A stretch of 64,000 nucleotides of DNA from Trichoplax adhaerens. Its lineage: Eukaryota > Placozoa > Uniplacotomia > Trichoplacea > Trichoplacidae. The stretch covers positions 876,272-940,271 of the forward strand of contig NW_002060958.1 of the NCBI RefSeq assembly GCF_000150275.1, given 5' to 3'. Position numbers and translations under genes: made by a program. Shown piece by piece: positions 24,733-36,805 of this stretch. Every line of letters begins with the position of its first letter. Position 1 is the stretch's first letter. The notes under the pieces are model-generated. The model saw nothing but the letters and a program-made list of their open reading frames with translations, was not told where the DNA came from and did no database searches.

Positions 24733-27700
24733 CTATGATCTATTATTTTTAGTGTTGGGTGACGTATATGAATGTTGTCGATGCTTTGGGTTTAAGGTAT
24801 TCTTTGAATAATTATCGGAAGTAAAATTGGTCGATTTAAACATTTGATGAGGAGGAGCAAATGCAGATGGTGTTATATCGCAAACTGATGTATTATCATT
24901 GTCATTTAAATTCGGTGACTGTTGTATAACAGAGCTTTCAAACGAAAAAGTCTGATTTAATCCACTATGGACTACATTTCCAGGCGATACAGATGATCCA
25001 CGAATAAAGTTGGGCGATACATCCTTACCACGAGCACTAGCGATCGTATTTGACCATATTCCATGGTGAGGTCGAATTGTCTCAGACATCAACGGGTCTA
25101 TCGCCCCTAATTTCATTACAGAACTGGACGTGATTTCTGGAGACAAATTTCTTGGTGGATGCGTTATATTATATTGAGTATTATGCAATGGCGATGGATC
25201 TGCAATTTGAGGTGATGTACCGACAGAAGTCATATCATCTTCACTGCCACTATCTTCACGATCAGTTGGCGTTTCAACATCAGGAGGTAAGATACGAGCT
25301 CCACTATTATTATTATTATTACCTTCCATAGCAACTTCAGCTAATACAGCAGCCACCTCTTCAGCAGTTACATCATCTATTTCACCATTTTTCCCACTAG
25401 CGATATCGCTAGCTATATCGAAAAGCATATCTGTATCCAGAGAATGAAACTCTCCAGGTATGTTCATGTTGGATAAAAATTCGGGTAAAACAGGCGATAA
25501 ACGATTAAAAGAATGAGGTGTAGGAGTTCTCTGTGAAATCAAATCACTTCCACTATCAGACAGTCGGGACAGCATGTAAGGGGGGGATTCTCTTTCCGAG
25601 GATAATTTAGCCGATTTTTTAGCAAGTTTATTAGACATTTTCGATGACTTCTTCGATTGCTCTTTTACTTTCAATTTTCGTTTGATACCTCTGGCATCTT
25701 GGTTCATTGCTGATCTTGGACCATTATTCAATATCTGCGTAAAAATTGTTGTAGATTCAATTACATTTACTTAGTTCTCCATACTTTTCCTATTCAGCTC
25801 TTAATAATTTATAATTAATTATGCAAAGTACCGTAACCTTACTATTTTACTTTACAATTACTGTGATAGACTACAGTCATACCTTCTTTTTTGAATGTTC
25901 TTCACATAACGGTTTATCATTTAAAAAATCGAGAGTAGTCTTGGCGCAAGAAATACCACCAGGGAATTTTGCAGTACACGAGGCAAAAAGGACCTGCTCT
26001 TTATCGTATGAAATATCTGTAGTAACATAAACGTTAAAGAGAAATACCAAACAACACACAACAAACCTATGTGTAGACCGATTTGCAATTGCATAGTAGA
26101 TAAAATGGTTAATAAATCAATTTTATTGTTACTGCTACCGCTTATTACAATTGCTGAAAAGATACGCAGATCACAATATTTTGAATATGGTAATGCATTC
26201 TTTGAACATCTAGTTTCTTCATCATCAATGTAACAACAGGTGATGATAACTGATTGACGCTTAGTAAGCCTAATAAAAAAAATGAATGTACACTAAGTTG
26301 ATGGTATTATTTCCCTATTTTATAGTATAACCATCCAACCTTTTTGCATGGTCCTTTTCGCATAATATTCTGGCAGCTAAATATGGACTTTGTTTAGTTG
26401 TTTTCAACAAGAACTTTAGGTAGCGATCCAAGGCTTTAGACTGCCTAGTATTTTGGCTAGTGAATCGAGCGATCTGGTAGACTTCTCGCCTTAGCTTATC
26501 ACGTAAACAAGTTTTTCTTCTAGTACGGATACTTTCATAATCTAATTGGCTATCATTTGCACTACAACGTGAGTATTAAGATAGGATATTTTAAATATCA
26601 ATTACCCTAAAGCAACTAGAATCATACCTTCATGACAAAATGTCTATGGAAATAAAATAATATGAAGACATTTTAATAATTATTTTTTACCTTGCGTCAT
26701 CCGTATCCCAATAAGGATCTAAGCAAGACTTTTGCCAATAACGATTGTATTCAATATCTCCAGCATCAGGTTCGTCAGTGCCAGAGGAAGACAAGTATTC
26801 ATTGTCGACTAATAATTTTTGAAAATACGTATACATATATATTTATGCATATAAGTGACATTTAATTATAAGCAATGATTGATGGTCGATCAGTACTTTA
26901 CATTTTCACCAGTAACATTATTAAGCGCTGTACAGATACAGCCGTGCCTAGAGTAAAACTATAATACTGTGTAGGTATTATGCAAACCTGATAACAGGAT
27001 ATTACGCATAAATTTCTTTTGATTTCGCCTCATTTCTCGCATTGCTTTGACACTAGGGTACTTGACATTAATGGCAATTCGTTTCTTCGCCTTTACTTTC
27101 TTCTTTTTTACATTTTGTACAACAGGACGTCGTACCAAAACATTTTTCTCGGATTTCTATAAGGCCAATAAGGAATAAAATATTCCAATTAACAGGTAGT
27201 AGATGTATTTATTATAGAAGCAACAATCATGTATTAACTAACCGTCTTTAATTTCTTTTTTGATTCCTTAATTGTAGATTTCGGTAACCCTTTCAGCTTT
27301 TTCTTCTTTTCTGCTTTTAATCCTTTCCCATGCTTTATTGCTTTTTCATGCTTTATTCCTTTTTCATTTTTACGATGATGATGCTGCGGCGACCGATGAC
27401 GACGATGTTTGCGATGCTTTTCTGCTTTCGCATCTGATTTTTTCAATTTCGTCTTGACGTTTTTATACTGTGGCTTTATTTCCACTGATGATAGCGATTC
27501 CGATTCTGACTCTGATAATACTTCATCACCTTTTCTTTTCCTAGATTTCTTGGGCTTTACTCCTAATACTTGTAAATGGCTATTGCAATATCTGTACACG
27601 TAAAGATGAAAGAGGTTAGCATTAGAAAAATGCTAGTCTATCAAGTTGGAAAGAACTCAGAATATTATCACTTAGCGAAGTCTACTTTAAAAGAAATGCA

Positions 27701-29425
27701 TGCAGTCGTTGTCAAGTAACGACAAATTGTATAAACAAAAGCAATCTTTTTCGAAAGGATTACAAGAAGCGTTCGTACAATCATAACCCTTGTAACTTAA
27801 GGCAGTATAATCAGCCTTAATAAAGCATGAATATTAGCTTGCAAATAAATAACTAGATGATCGTATATAATATTGTAAGTCGTTTTATTGTATAACAATA
27901 TTGCTCACTGCTAATAAAATCATAATTTTATAGTTCATTACTCTATGATTGGAGAAAGGTCGACATTTTTTCATTCTTGATTATATTCTAGAACTGGTGT
28001 ATCAAGTAATTTCATTTCTATTAACTTGTCAATCCAAACTTACATTCTATCTTCATTCTCGGGTATAGGATTGGTACATTGTTGACCATTATACTTAGCC
28101 ATATAAGAACATTGCTTAAAGGGGCAACTTTTATCTTCCAAAACATGACGAATACAGAAAGCGAAACCATTCAATCTTCGTTGCTTGCATAACTTTTGCG
28201 AATAACTACATAATAATTTACCATCTGTCGGTGATGTGTGTATATTCTTGCCTTCATACATGGCACTGTCGTCATCGTCATCCTCGTGTACTTTTGGATT
28301 ATCGATAGCCATAAGTTCCTCTATTTGGTGAAGAATAAATAGCCAGATATGTTATCAATACTATCATTTTATGTCACTTTTAGCTGTAGAATATGAAAAT
28401 GTTATTACTAGTAAAAGGTATGTCGTTTTTGTGTACTGATTACAAGACTGAGACTAGTCGAAATATCCCGCTTGTGATATTTTGCGCTACTACACTATTA
28501 CGATGCTGTGAGTTGTTGAATATTGGGTATGTGAATTAAAACACATTATGCAGTCATAATTGTCGTCATTATATATAATAGGGCTCATCTTTGGAATACG
28601 CGTCCAAGTATACGTCTATCCATTCTTGGCGCTATTTTAAGCGTAGAATTGTGTCTTCATGTCAAATTGATACAAATTTATCATACTACGTATAGGATAG
28701 AAATGTTTGTGTCGTTGCGATGTTTTTGATGTAATTAACGTACAAGTATACAACCTATATCGTGAGAAGAGGTTAGAAACCTATTAATAATGGTATGAAC
28801 AAGCCTATTGCTGTACGGTCAATATTTTATTTTATTACGGAGTAGATCTTGATTTGGTATCGTGTACTAGATATGGCATGGTATTTTAGAGTGAAATATC
28901 AATATGAGATTTGATATTGCTTCTTTGCCTTTAAAAAAAGAATAATCTACTTTGGTAGCCTAAAGTAGCCAACCATTAGGTACGTCAACGGTATTTGGCG
29001 TGGTAGAAAATAAGAATAGACTATGGAGAAGAGTGCATCACTTGGTTTGGAGTTTCATCTGCTTACTTTCAAGGATATACAGTATAACAGTTCGATTTAT
29101 GACTCAAAGTACTGACAATGGCCAACGATTTAGCTTGGATGGATATTTTATTTTGCTAAGAGATGTCTCCAAATGATTACATAGCAACGTAAGTTTACTG
29201 AATTGATAAACAGAGCACCCTTGTATCATTAATCCATCTTTGATGGACTTTTTCAATGTATGGTAAACTAGTTTTCCATAAGTAATGAAGTTATGCTGTA
29301 ACAAAAGTTATTTTCTTTAGAATCAACTCAACAGCAAATGTGTTGTGGAAAAATGAGATCGAATTATGACGGTGATTACCATTTTCTTCTTCTGGTGAGT
29401 TATCTTCATAATCAGGCGAATCCAT
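24733..29425 (-). CDS. INO80D: INO80 complex subunit D
   Basis: Metazoan INO80 chromatin-remodelling complex subunit, nuclear. Exons: 29380-29470 (coding from ATG 29425), 28044-28320, 27243-27591, 26988-27156, 26691-26808, 26332-26561, 26166-26249, 25883-26016, 24733-25734. All phases agree; about 802 aa. The first zinc-finger-like Cys/His module reads LCSYSQKLCKQRRLNG, then FCIRHVLEDKSCPFKQC, CTNPIPENED and YCNSHLQVLG, matching the INO80D N terminus. A long lysine-rich region follows. The second Cys module (CSKNALPYSKYC, then SCTAKF and PLCEEHSKKK) matches the paired motif of the family, and the tail is Ser/Pro/Asn-rich with an acidic patch. An acidic extension precedes the usual MYEGK start: spliced reading gives EEENEELMAIDN, and it may start instead at ATG 28312. 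Role inferred from orthology. Confidence 0.93.
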
Positions 29426-30298
29426 GATAGTAGAAGTTGAATTGGGAATAATTTTTGGCTTTTGAGTATCCTATAAAATAATATCGGCCAGTTTGGTAAT
29501 TGCCAGATCTTTTGTAATTGCTTATAGAAATGGAAAATGAAAATAATTGACTGTTATTCTTAGTAGAAGGAAAGATTAATTGTGTAAGAGGTATGATACA
29601 GATTTATCATAATAAGTATTGAAATGATATCGATGCAATCAGAACAAAAAAACAGACACAGAGACCAAGACAGACTCATTGGCCAATCCATTGAATACAT
29701 TTCCATCATGTTTTGTCGGTCATTGACTAATTTGTGATTATCCTACAGAATGGACTGTATTGTAAGCTTGATGGTATTATTATTTGTCGAAGTGAGTCCT
29801 GTTGATGATCAAGTGAGCGACAACACTATCTACTATACTAGTGGTTTGAATGCATTGGACGTCTTGTGGAGTAGCCTGGCAGTAAAAAAGGATATGCCTG
29901 AATCTTCTTGGCTACTATTACACTAACATGACGCTTGAAAAGCGTTTGTCAAGTCATTTAGCTGACTCGGATGCTAGCGATCGACTAGGCTATCCATTTG
30001 AACGGGATGGATGGAAAAGTAATGGATCATGATGGACTAGTAGGCCAAATTGTTTTTCGCCTTAGCGAGGTTGCTTGGATGAATCCCTTGAGGGGTTATG
30101 GAAATAGGTCAGTTTACAAGTGTAGCCTGTACAAGTTGGACTTTGACTTGTATTTTCCAACCTAGACTTCTCCATGTGACTACAAGATGCTTTTCCTTTT
30201 CATTGGAAGTTAAGCGATGATTTATCCGATGCAAAAGAGGACTGCAATACGTTGGTTATCCAAGCGCTTGACGAGTCTGTCTCTCTCTCTCTAAACTA

Positions 30299-30324
30299 TT
30301 GCCCACCAATCGCGTGGTGGGCAA
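30299..30324. repeat. Perfect short hairpin, 10-bp stem and 6-nt loop
   Basis: TTGCCCACCA, then loop ATCGCG, then TGGTGGGCAA. The stem is perfect and GC-rich in an otherwise AT-rich region. It follows a (CT)n tract directly. It could be part of an RNA element or the end of a mobile element. Confidence 0.75.
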
Positions 30325-31019
30325 AACGAATACAGTAAGACCATGACTAAAAAACAGCTTGAATCTTTCTCATCAATCCATAACAGAAAAGTCAATCAAG
30401 ACAGTAGCCTTGAAAGTGCTACTACATGGCATAGAAGCAAGCAACAACCCTTAAAGATAGCCAATAAACAACACCAAGATTTGTCGAGCAAACACAACTG
30501 ATGGCCATGGACGATGCCATTGAATTGACCAGTGCTCATCCAAGCCGACAGACGGTAATATAACCTATGCTTATGGAAAAGAAAACAACAGAAACAGCCA
30601 GTGAACGATATGAACTTACCAATCAAGTGATTGAGTGGAAAGAATTAGCACATTGAAGTAAAATAGACACCAGGAGACATCAATTAGAGAGGAAGAAGAC
30701 CAGCAGCAGGCTTGAACTTGCTAATGCAGTTTGGCCTAGGAGGGCAAGCGATTGCAATGACTGCGCAAATCAACTGGATTACTATGGCGATCGAGTGTCT
30801 CATTCAGCCGACAAGAGCAGACTGGAAATGAGTCTGTTGTGCGCAGGTGCAGGGCGCTGCGCGTTTCGGTCTTTCGTTCGGCTATCCAATGCCTCATTCA
30901 GTAGTATCGACTCGAGTGAAATCCCTTTCGAGTAGGATAAAGTGTAACGACGTGGCTGGGGTAAGCCAGTCACCGTACCTGGTGGAGCCCCTGATAGGCG
31001 ATGGCGTCATTATCTAATG

Positions 31020-32550
31020 TCGCATTCAGTAGTATGAAATAGAGTCAAAGAAGTCTTTGATGGAGCATGCCTCACTTCTTCTATGGTACTCCACCCGCGC
31101 ACAGTGTACAGTGTACAGTACACGCCAAGTCCAATGTACTGTAGCTTGGACGGCACCCATGGTCATCGACTGGTGGAAAAGAAAGACAGAGACGTTGTTC
31201 AGTTTAGCTAGGCCGAACCTCAATAGTTTGCTCGTCATTTTAACCCGATCCTATGTCTGTAACAGTTTGCTGCACTATCCATGATGGTCAATTTGTTGTA
31301 GAATGGAGCTGCCGGGTTGATGTTTACTATCCAAAGCATTATTCAGTAGTGTAGTATAGAGTAGAAGAGTAAAATGCAGTCGCATTGTTCCAACTGTTTA
31401 CAGTGCAGAGTGTACATTCTACAGTGTACAGTATTCTACTGGACAGTACACCCAAAGTACAACGTACTGTAGTCTGCGCAGGACATAAACTCTTGAAAAA
31501 GAAAGAAAGAGACGTCGTTCCCTTTCGTTCTGACCATTCGAATTTCGATAGTCATATTAACTGGACCCTATCTCTGCAACAGTTTACTATACTGTCCGCG
31601 ATGTTCAATTTATTATAGAGTTGAACTGCCGAGTTGATGTTCACTATCCAACATATCTATCATTCAGTAGTAGACAGTAAAATAGAGTTGCATTGTTGTT
31701 CCAACTGCTCACAGTGCAGAGTACAGTGTACAGTGTACAGTATTCTGCACATCAAGTACAGTACATTGTACTGTACTCTAGTCTGGGCAGGACATGCACA
31801 GTTGAAAAAGAAAGAAAGAAAGAAACGTCGTTCCCTTTCGTTCCGTCCACCCGTATTTCGATAGTCATTGGAATTGGACCCTATCTCTGCAACAGTTTAC
31901 TATACTGTCCACGATGGTCAATTTATTATAGAGTTGAGCTGCCGAGTTGATGTTCACTATCCAACATATCTATCATTCAGTAGTAGACAGTAAAATAGAG
32001 TTGCATTGTTGTTCCAACTGCTCACAGTGCAGAGTACAGTGTACAGTGTACAGTATTCTGCACATCAAGTACAGTACGTTGTACTGTGCTCGAGTCTGGG
32101 CAGAACATGCACTGCTGAAAAAGAAAGAGACGTCGTTCAGTTTCGTTCCGACCACCCGTATTTCCATAGTCATTTTAAGGTTAACTGAACCCTATGTCTG
32201 CAACAGTTTACTACACTGTCCACAATGGTCAATTTATTATAGAGTTGAGCTGCCGAGTTGATGTTCACTATCCAATATATCATTGAGTAGTAGACAGTAA
32301 AATAGAGTTGCATTATTGTTCCAACTGCTCACAGTGCAGAGTGTACAGTGTACAATGTAGTATTCTACACATCAAGTACCGTACTGAGTACAGTACGTTG
32401 TACTGTACTCGAGTCCAGGCAGAACATGCACTGCTGAAAAAGAAAGAGACGTCGTTCAGTTTCGTTCCGACCACCCATATTTCCATAGTCATTTTAAGGT
32501 TCACTGGACCCTATGTCTGCGACAGTTTGCTCCACTGTCCACGATGACCA
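31020..32550. repeat. Satellite array, five ~311-317-bp units with palindromic cores
   Basis: The marker GCCGAG/GGGTTGATGT occurs at 31311, 31628, 31941 and 32252, giving spacings of 317, 313 and 311 bp. A partial, more diverged first unit starts near 31020. Each unit has a CAGTAGTA-led segment, a core of nested inverted ACAGTGTACAGT/ACTGTACT motifs, a GAAAGAAAGA tract followed by GACGTCGTTC, and the segment CTCTGCAACAGTTTACTA. Units 3 and 4 are nearly identical, which suggests recent expansion. Cysteine-rich open frames repeating with the unit are by-products. Confidence 0.9.
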
Positions 32551-32559
32551 TTGTCGATC

Positions 32560-34225
32560 TCCAATAGTCCAGTACTACAGCACAGTGCTGCAGCATTTGA
32601 CCAATGGAAGATCGATCAATACAGTACAGTAAGATTGGTGAGAATGAATACTGTACACTTACAGTACAGTACTTACAGTACACTGTACGCAGGAGGCATA
32701 GTACGCAGAATCGGTGATCTTCAGTAGGCTGACCAACTTGCCACTGACGTAAACTGTGTTGAGTCGATAAGAGGACAACAATAGAAAATGACGCCAGCGA
32801 CGGGTCATTCTACTAGACGCTACCACTCAAACCGTTGACTACCCTCTAGTGAAAATTCAGCAACCCGCTACTCGTCGACAGTATACTGTATCGTTTCAGA
32901 TCGATGCTTCAATTGAAATGACCAGCAAAAATAATCAAGCCAACATTTTGCTAGGCTGAAAGGCATTTTCTTATTCCCTCTCCTTCATTTTGCTAGTCGT
33001 TGGACTAAGAAGGAGAAATGGTTGTTCCATGATTGCTCAGTAATCCATCACAGACTTGGCTACTTGCAAGAATGTTCTCTTACAAATAAACCATGCTGAG
33101 GCCTCTTCCGTCGTCGATAGTATAGTGGAACATTGCAGACATACCATGTAGTTGAAACGACCAGCAAAATAGTCGTTCACTGTATTCGCGGACTGAACGA
33201 CCATTTCTTGTTCGCTCTCTTACTTTTGTAGTCCTTTTGATGCCAACAAGCGAGCATCGACTCGTCATCCATGGTATACCATGTACGGATTACAGTTCCA
33301 TATCGACGGCACTCACTATGAATACATACAGTATGTCAGAGATGGTAGCCAGCTTTTAAAAATGCTTCTACTGTACTTTGAACTGCGTCGATTCTAACTT
33401 CAAACTGACGATATATACCTCCAATAGAAAGCAACAACTACGAAGAACATGCCTTGTTATGATTGACAAGCCTCTTGAGCCTGAGCTCAGTAGGCCATGT
33501 CCACTCTATACTGTATTCTTTGTAGAATGTTGTACAGTGTGATCTGTTTTCTTCGATAGGTTGGAACAGTCAAAACCAAAAGTAAAACGCTTCCAAAAGA
33601 TCAATCGTTATCAACCTTCCGATACACATTCAAACCATGCATTTGTCATCAATATTGTACAAATGCATGCAAAAATTGGTATATCCAATGTATCGGATCA
33701 GTAAACGCAAGGGAAAAAAATTTCCTTTGCAGTTTGGTAGAAATGAAAGATCAATTTCATTGGGTGAAATAAAATTAATCTCCAATGTAGTTTTATCTAT
33801 ATTCCGGTCCATCCCCAAGTGCAGACCTTGAAGATACAAGTCCTACCATTGGAAGTAGTACTTTCAATCAGATGGCCCAACTAAAAGGGAAAGCAATCAT
33901 CAAACATTTTCAATATTTTCTTTCCGACATTAACTCCTTGACTGATCCAGTCCAGCGTAGAAGTTGTTTTAGGCCCGTCTCGACCACACGGTCTTTGTAC
34001 TGTACTGTATGCTACTGTATGTAAATCGGCATGCCCCCCTACTACCAGCCAAGATACACCGTGGCGGAGACTGGTTTGATAGCCAAGGCGTCCCACTATC
34101 CGTCCAGTTTACCGGCAGGTCAGTGCAAAGGCTACAGTACAGTACTGTACACTGTAGAGTTTTTTAAGACAGACTCCACGTCCTGTACTGTACAGTACTG
34201 TACTGTACTATAGCGTACAGTACAA
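32560..34225. repeat. Scattered CTGTAC/GTACAG palindrome clusters
   Basis: Dense self-complementary runs built from TACTGTACAGTA-type words occur at about 32570-32690, 33500-33540, 34000-34020 and 34130-34225. They match the core of the adjacent satellite, so they are probably its degraded relatives or share its origin. The last cluster ends about 55 bp upstream of a TATA box. Confidence 0.7.
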
Positions 34226-34280
34226 TTGTACATGATGCACTGTAGACCCCCTTGCCATATACGCCTGCGCAATCCAGCAC

Positions 34281-34288
34281 TATATAAA
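34281..34288 (+). promoter_or_regulatory. TATA box (TATATAAA)
   Basis: A consensus TATATAAA followed by a moderately GC-rich leader, with an ATG 36 nt downstream of its 3' end. That spacing would give a very short 5' UTR. It is preceded by a dense CTGTAC palindrome cluster. No other gene in the window shows so clear a core promoter. Confidence 0.45.
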
Positions 34289-34323
34289 CCCCGTCGCAAC
34301 ACAAAACAAGCTTAGTCGAGTCG

Positions 34324-35123
34324 ATGCTGTCAACGGAATGGTTGAAATGTTGCAAATGTCTGCCGCACTGGCTAAAACAAACCTCAAGTGAGTCCAATCT
34401 CTTAATCATGTTATTCTTTTTCTTACCATCATCTTGTTGGTGTTGTTGTTAGTCAGTGGCTTAGTCTTGATATCATAAGCCTGTACTACCCTTGAGTTGT
34501 CTTTATACAGGTTTGGCCAGCCATACAACTGGCCCACCAATGCCGTAGTACGCCTTGCGATGTCATCGGTTAGATGATGTTTCTTTGCAATTGCCTTTTT
34601 TTTGAATGCTTACTATGGCAGACCAACGTGGCTTGAAATCATGCCGTAATATGGTCTTTAATCACTCAAATGACTGCTACGGATGGTTACAAATGATCCA
34701 AAGCCTATCTTAGTGGTTATTTGTTTGATTGAACTCTAGTTTGCATTAGTTTATATTTTGCGCATAGACGATACAACAATAATATGCTAAGAAAGGACAT
34801 TATAGGAGGACGTCAGGCTTGTTGTTGATTTAAGGATAGAAAGCCATCACTGTCGGAGCCAATGACTGTCAAAAGGATCAATTGCTTTTAGTTTACAGTC
34901 TATCGAAACCAGCAAGTTATCCTTTGTACACTACTTAATTTTGATCTCCTTGTCATTGCTAGTGGTTTAGCAGCTCGTATTCTCGTTGAATTATAATTGA
35001 CGCGTGTTTTTTTTCCCCCTCCCCTCCCTCCCTCCCTCAGGCAGTATTGTTTCTCAAGCTGTTCCTCCGAATAGGGTAGCAACATCAGTCATTCATTATC
35101 TAGAGATATTAAAATTGACTTAA
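34324..35123 (+). CDS. Candidate two-exon microprotein gene, family unknown
   Basis: I do not recognise the product. Exon 1 (34324-34387) starts at the ATG just after the TATA box, encodes MLSTEWLKCCKCLPHWLK and ends at a GTGAGT donor. Exon 2 (35041-35123) follows a ~30-nt polypyrimidine tract and CAG acceptor. Joined in phase it stays open for 27 more codons and ends in VIHYLEILKLT and TAA, about 48 aa in all. It has a CC-x-C cluster and an amphipathic C-terminal half. It could instead be a 5' leader of HEXIM, which starts 0.9 kb downstream on the same strand. Confidence 0.35.
35008..35040 (+). promoter_or_regulatory. Strong polypyrimidine tract and 3' splice site
   Basis: An uninterrupted T/C run (T8 followed by CCCCCTCCCCTCCCTCC-type sequence) ends in CAG. 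It is by far the strongest acceptor-like signal in the window; the introns of the confirmed genes use weak AT-rich acceptors. It is used here as the acceptor of the candidate microprotein gene. Confidence 0.5.
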
Positions 35124-36019
35124 CTTTGACGTAGTTCTACCGTAATGAATGATACTGTTGCACTTGTTTATCCACTTGCTTAGGATAGCGATGAAATAAC
35201 ATTCGTACTATATTGGTGATGTTAACAATCCGATGACACAATGTACAATCGATAGGCCAATGGAAACTGATTGTTTAGCCTTTCAGTGTTTACAACTATC
35301 CTACTGTTACTAAATTAGCTAAGGTTTCAATATCAGTATCTTGCCGTTTTAAATTCTACTCCTAGACCACAACAATCGATACCTTGCCATGAGTAATTTT
35401 TGCTACCATTGTACAGTATACTGTAAACATGCAGTTGTTGTCATTGCGTATAGCGTTACATTATTTTGATGCTTTGCTTACTTCACAAATAGGATACGAT
35501 AGTACGATTGAACATTAGAACAACAATTTACATGATATCTCTACTAAGCGTAGGTACAATGATGGAGTGATGCACTTAGCTAAATCAATCACAGTGATAG
35601 AAGAGCAGTTTCACTATCTAAGTTGAGGACTATTCTTACTATCAGTCATATAATATCTGATCCACTCAACAAGTCTTGATGGTGATTATCACGTGTTAAG
35701 CCTACTCGGCATCTCAATACTTCTCTACACTGGTTAGACAGTCCACAACAACAAGCAGCGACAGTTACTATGAAAAAATAATGTAGCCGTCATATCGATC
35801 TTTTCAATTTTACTCTATACAGTACTGTACTATAGGTTGGGATGTATTTTCGTCAATGTTTATGATAATACAACTGAGCGCTTTTAGTAACCATCGCAAT
35901 TATCCATTTTATTAGTCCTACTAGAGTTATTCCTATCCACACTGAATTGAAGCATTGATATTATTATCACCGTAACACTGGATTGAAGAAAGGCAAAGAC
36001 GCTATATTGACAGTCAAAA
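35124..36019. other. Upstream region of HEXIM
   Basis: About 0.9 kb with no recognised exon. It contains two further short ACAGTACTGTACTAT/GTACAGTATACTGTA palindromes (about 35411 and 35819). It is the likely promoter and 5' leader of the HEXIM gene. Confidence 0.45.
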
Positions 36020-36805
36020 ATGGAGGAAAATAACCAAAGTGACAAGGCCCCCCAACATGGTGTCAAACGTCCTATGACCAAACCATCCCACAGAAAAAAT
36101 CGCAGAAAAAATCGTGAAGGAAAGAAACTAAAGTATGCATCTTGCGTCATTAAGAAAATACCTATTGATGGTGTTACCAATCAACAGAATAATAACTCAA
36201 AAGATGAAATTGGTGGTTGGAAAAAAACACGACGTGGAAAAAAGAAACGTGGCAAAAATAATAAAAAGAAATTTTCAAACTATCAAAACTTATCTTGTCA
36301 AGAAAAGGCTGAATTAGAAGAAATGGCCGCTGAAGAAGCTACACAATTATATAATCAACGCATTCAATCGGGCTTGCCAGTAACACCCTTCAACACAACC
36401 CAATTTATTATGGATGACTACGAAAAAGCACGAGCTCGAAGTGTCAATGACAATAGTGACGATTTATTAGATGAAATACAACGAATGGAAGATAAATCAG
36501 AAAATGGTAACTATAGTGGTGAAGACGAATTTACCGCCCATTTGGAAGAAATTCGATTCGACAAATATGATCGAATGAGTAAGGGTGAGCTGGTCAGATA
36601 TTGTTATCAATTAGATAAGAAAATACAGCAACTTGAAGAAGCTGATCAAGATGCTACCAACAGAGATAGTAACCATCATCACCACTCCAACGAAACAAAG
36701 ATCGGAAATGATGATGTTGAACAAATGCAAAAGGAAATAGCATCGCTACGGCAAGAGAACACCAAGCTATACGGATTGATTGCCTCACAAAAGGAGAAAA
36801 AATGA
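36020..36805 (+). CDS. HEXIM1: HEXIM-type P-TEFb inhibitor
   Basis: A 261-residue intronless gene for a HEXIM protein, the 7SK snRNP component that holds the kinase P-TEFb (CDK9/cyclin T) inactive and so restrains RNA polymerase II pause release. Seen in order: basic N terminus (about 16-40); a second arginine/lysine block (WKKTRRGKKKRGKNNKKK, about 67-84) matching the 7SK-binding motif; PFNTTQFIMDD at about 123-133, the family's near-invariant PYNTTQFLM motif that blocks CDK9; an acidic segment (about 145-180) that in relatives masks the basic block; and a C-terminal coiled coil (about 185-258) for dimerisation and cyclin T binding. A four-histidine run sits inside the coiled-coil region. 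Symbol is by family; this is probably the single pre-duplication HEXIM. Confidence 0.92.
   Translation: MEENNQSDKAPQHGVKRPMTKPSHRKNRRKNREGKKLKYASCVIKKIPIDGVTNQQNNNSKDEIGGWKKTRRGKKKRGKNNKKKFSNYQNLSCQEKAELEEMAAEEATQLYNQRIQSGLPVTPFNTTQFIMDDYEKARARSVNDNSDDLLDEIQRMEDKSENGNYSGEDEFTAHLEEIRFDKYDRMSKGELVRYCYQLDKKIQQLEEADQDATNRDSNHHHHSNETKIGNDDVEQMQKEIASLRQENTKLYGLIASQKEKK

Larger units (their letters stand above)
29471..34270. other. GC-richer, palindrome-rich stretch without recognised genes
   Basis: The first part is the likely promoter and 5' leader of INO80D (-). No conserved exon was recognised in the rest. Contents are a perfect hairpin (30299), a ~313-bp satellite (31.0-32.55 kb), dense CTGTAC/GTACAG palindromes (32.6-34.2 kb), and a (CT)n tract at about 30278-30292. 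Open frames in the satellite repeat with it and are explained by it. Confidence 0.5.

Noticed and set aside
29104-29304. 66-codon minus-strand frame after an acceptor near 29300
   Set aside because: Its phase does not join the INO80D 5' exon (the joined frame stops at once), whereas that exon joins perfectly to 28320.
30900-31015. Possible tRNA or rRNA-like GC-rich patch
   Set aside because: No cloverleaf, no T-loop consensus and no recognisable rRNA segment could be found.
31385-32547. Repeated cysteine-rich open frames (CSNCSQCRVQCTVYS type) on the plus strand
   Set aside because: They recur because the satellite unit recurs. Frames shift between units, there are no start or splice features, and the minus strand is equally open.
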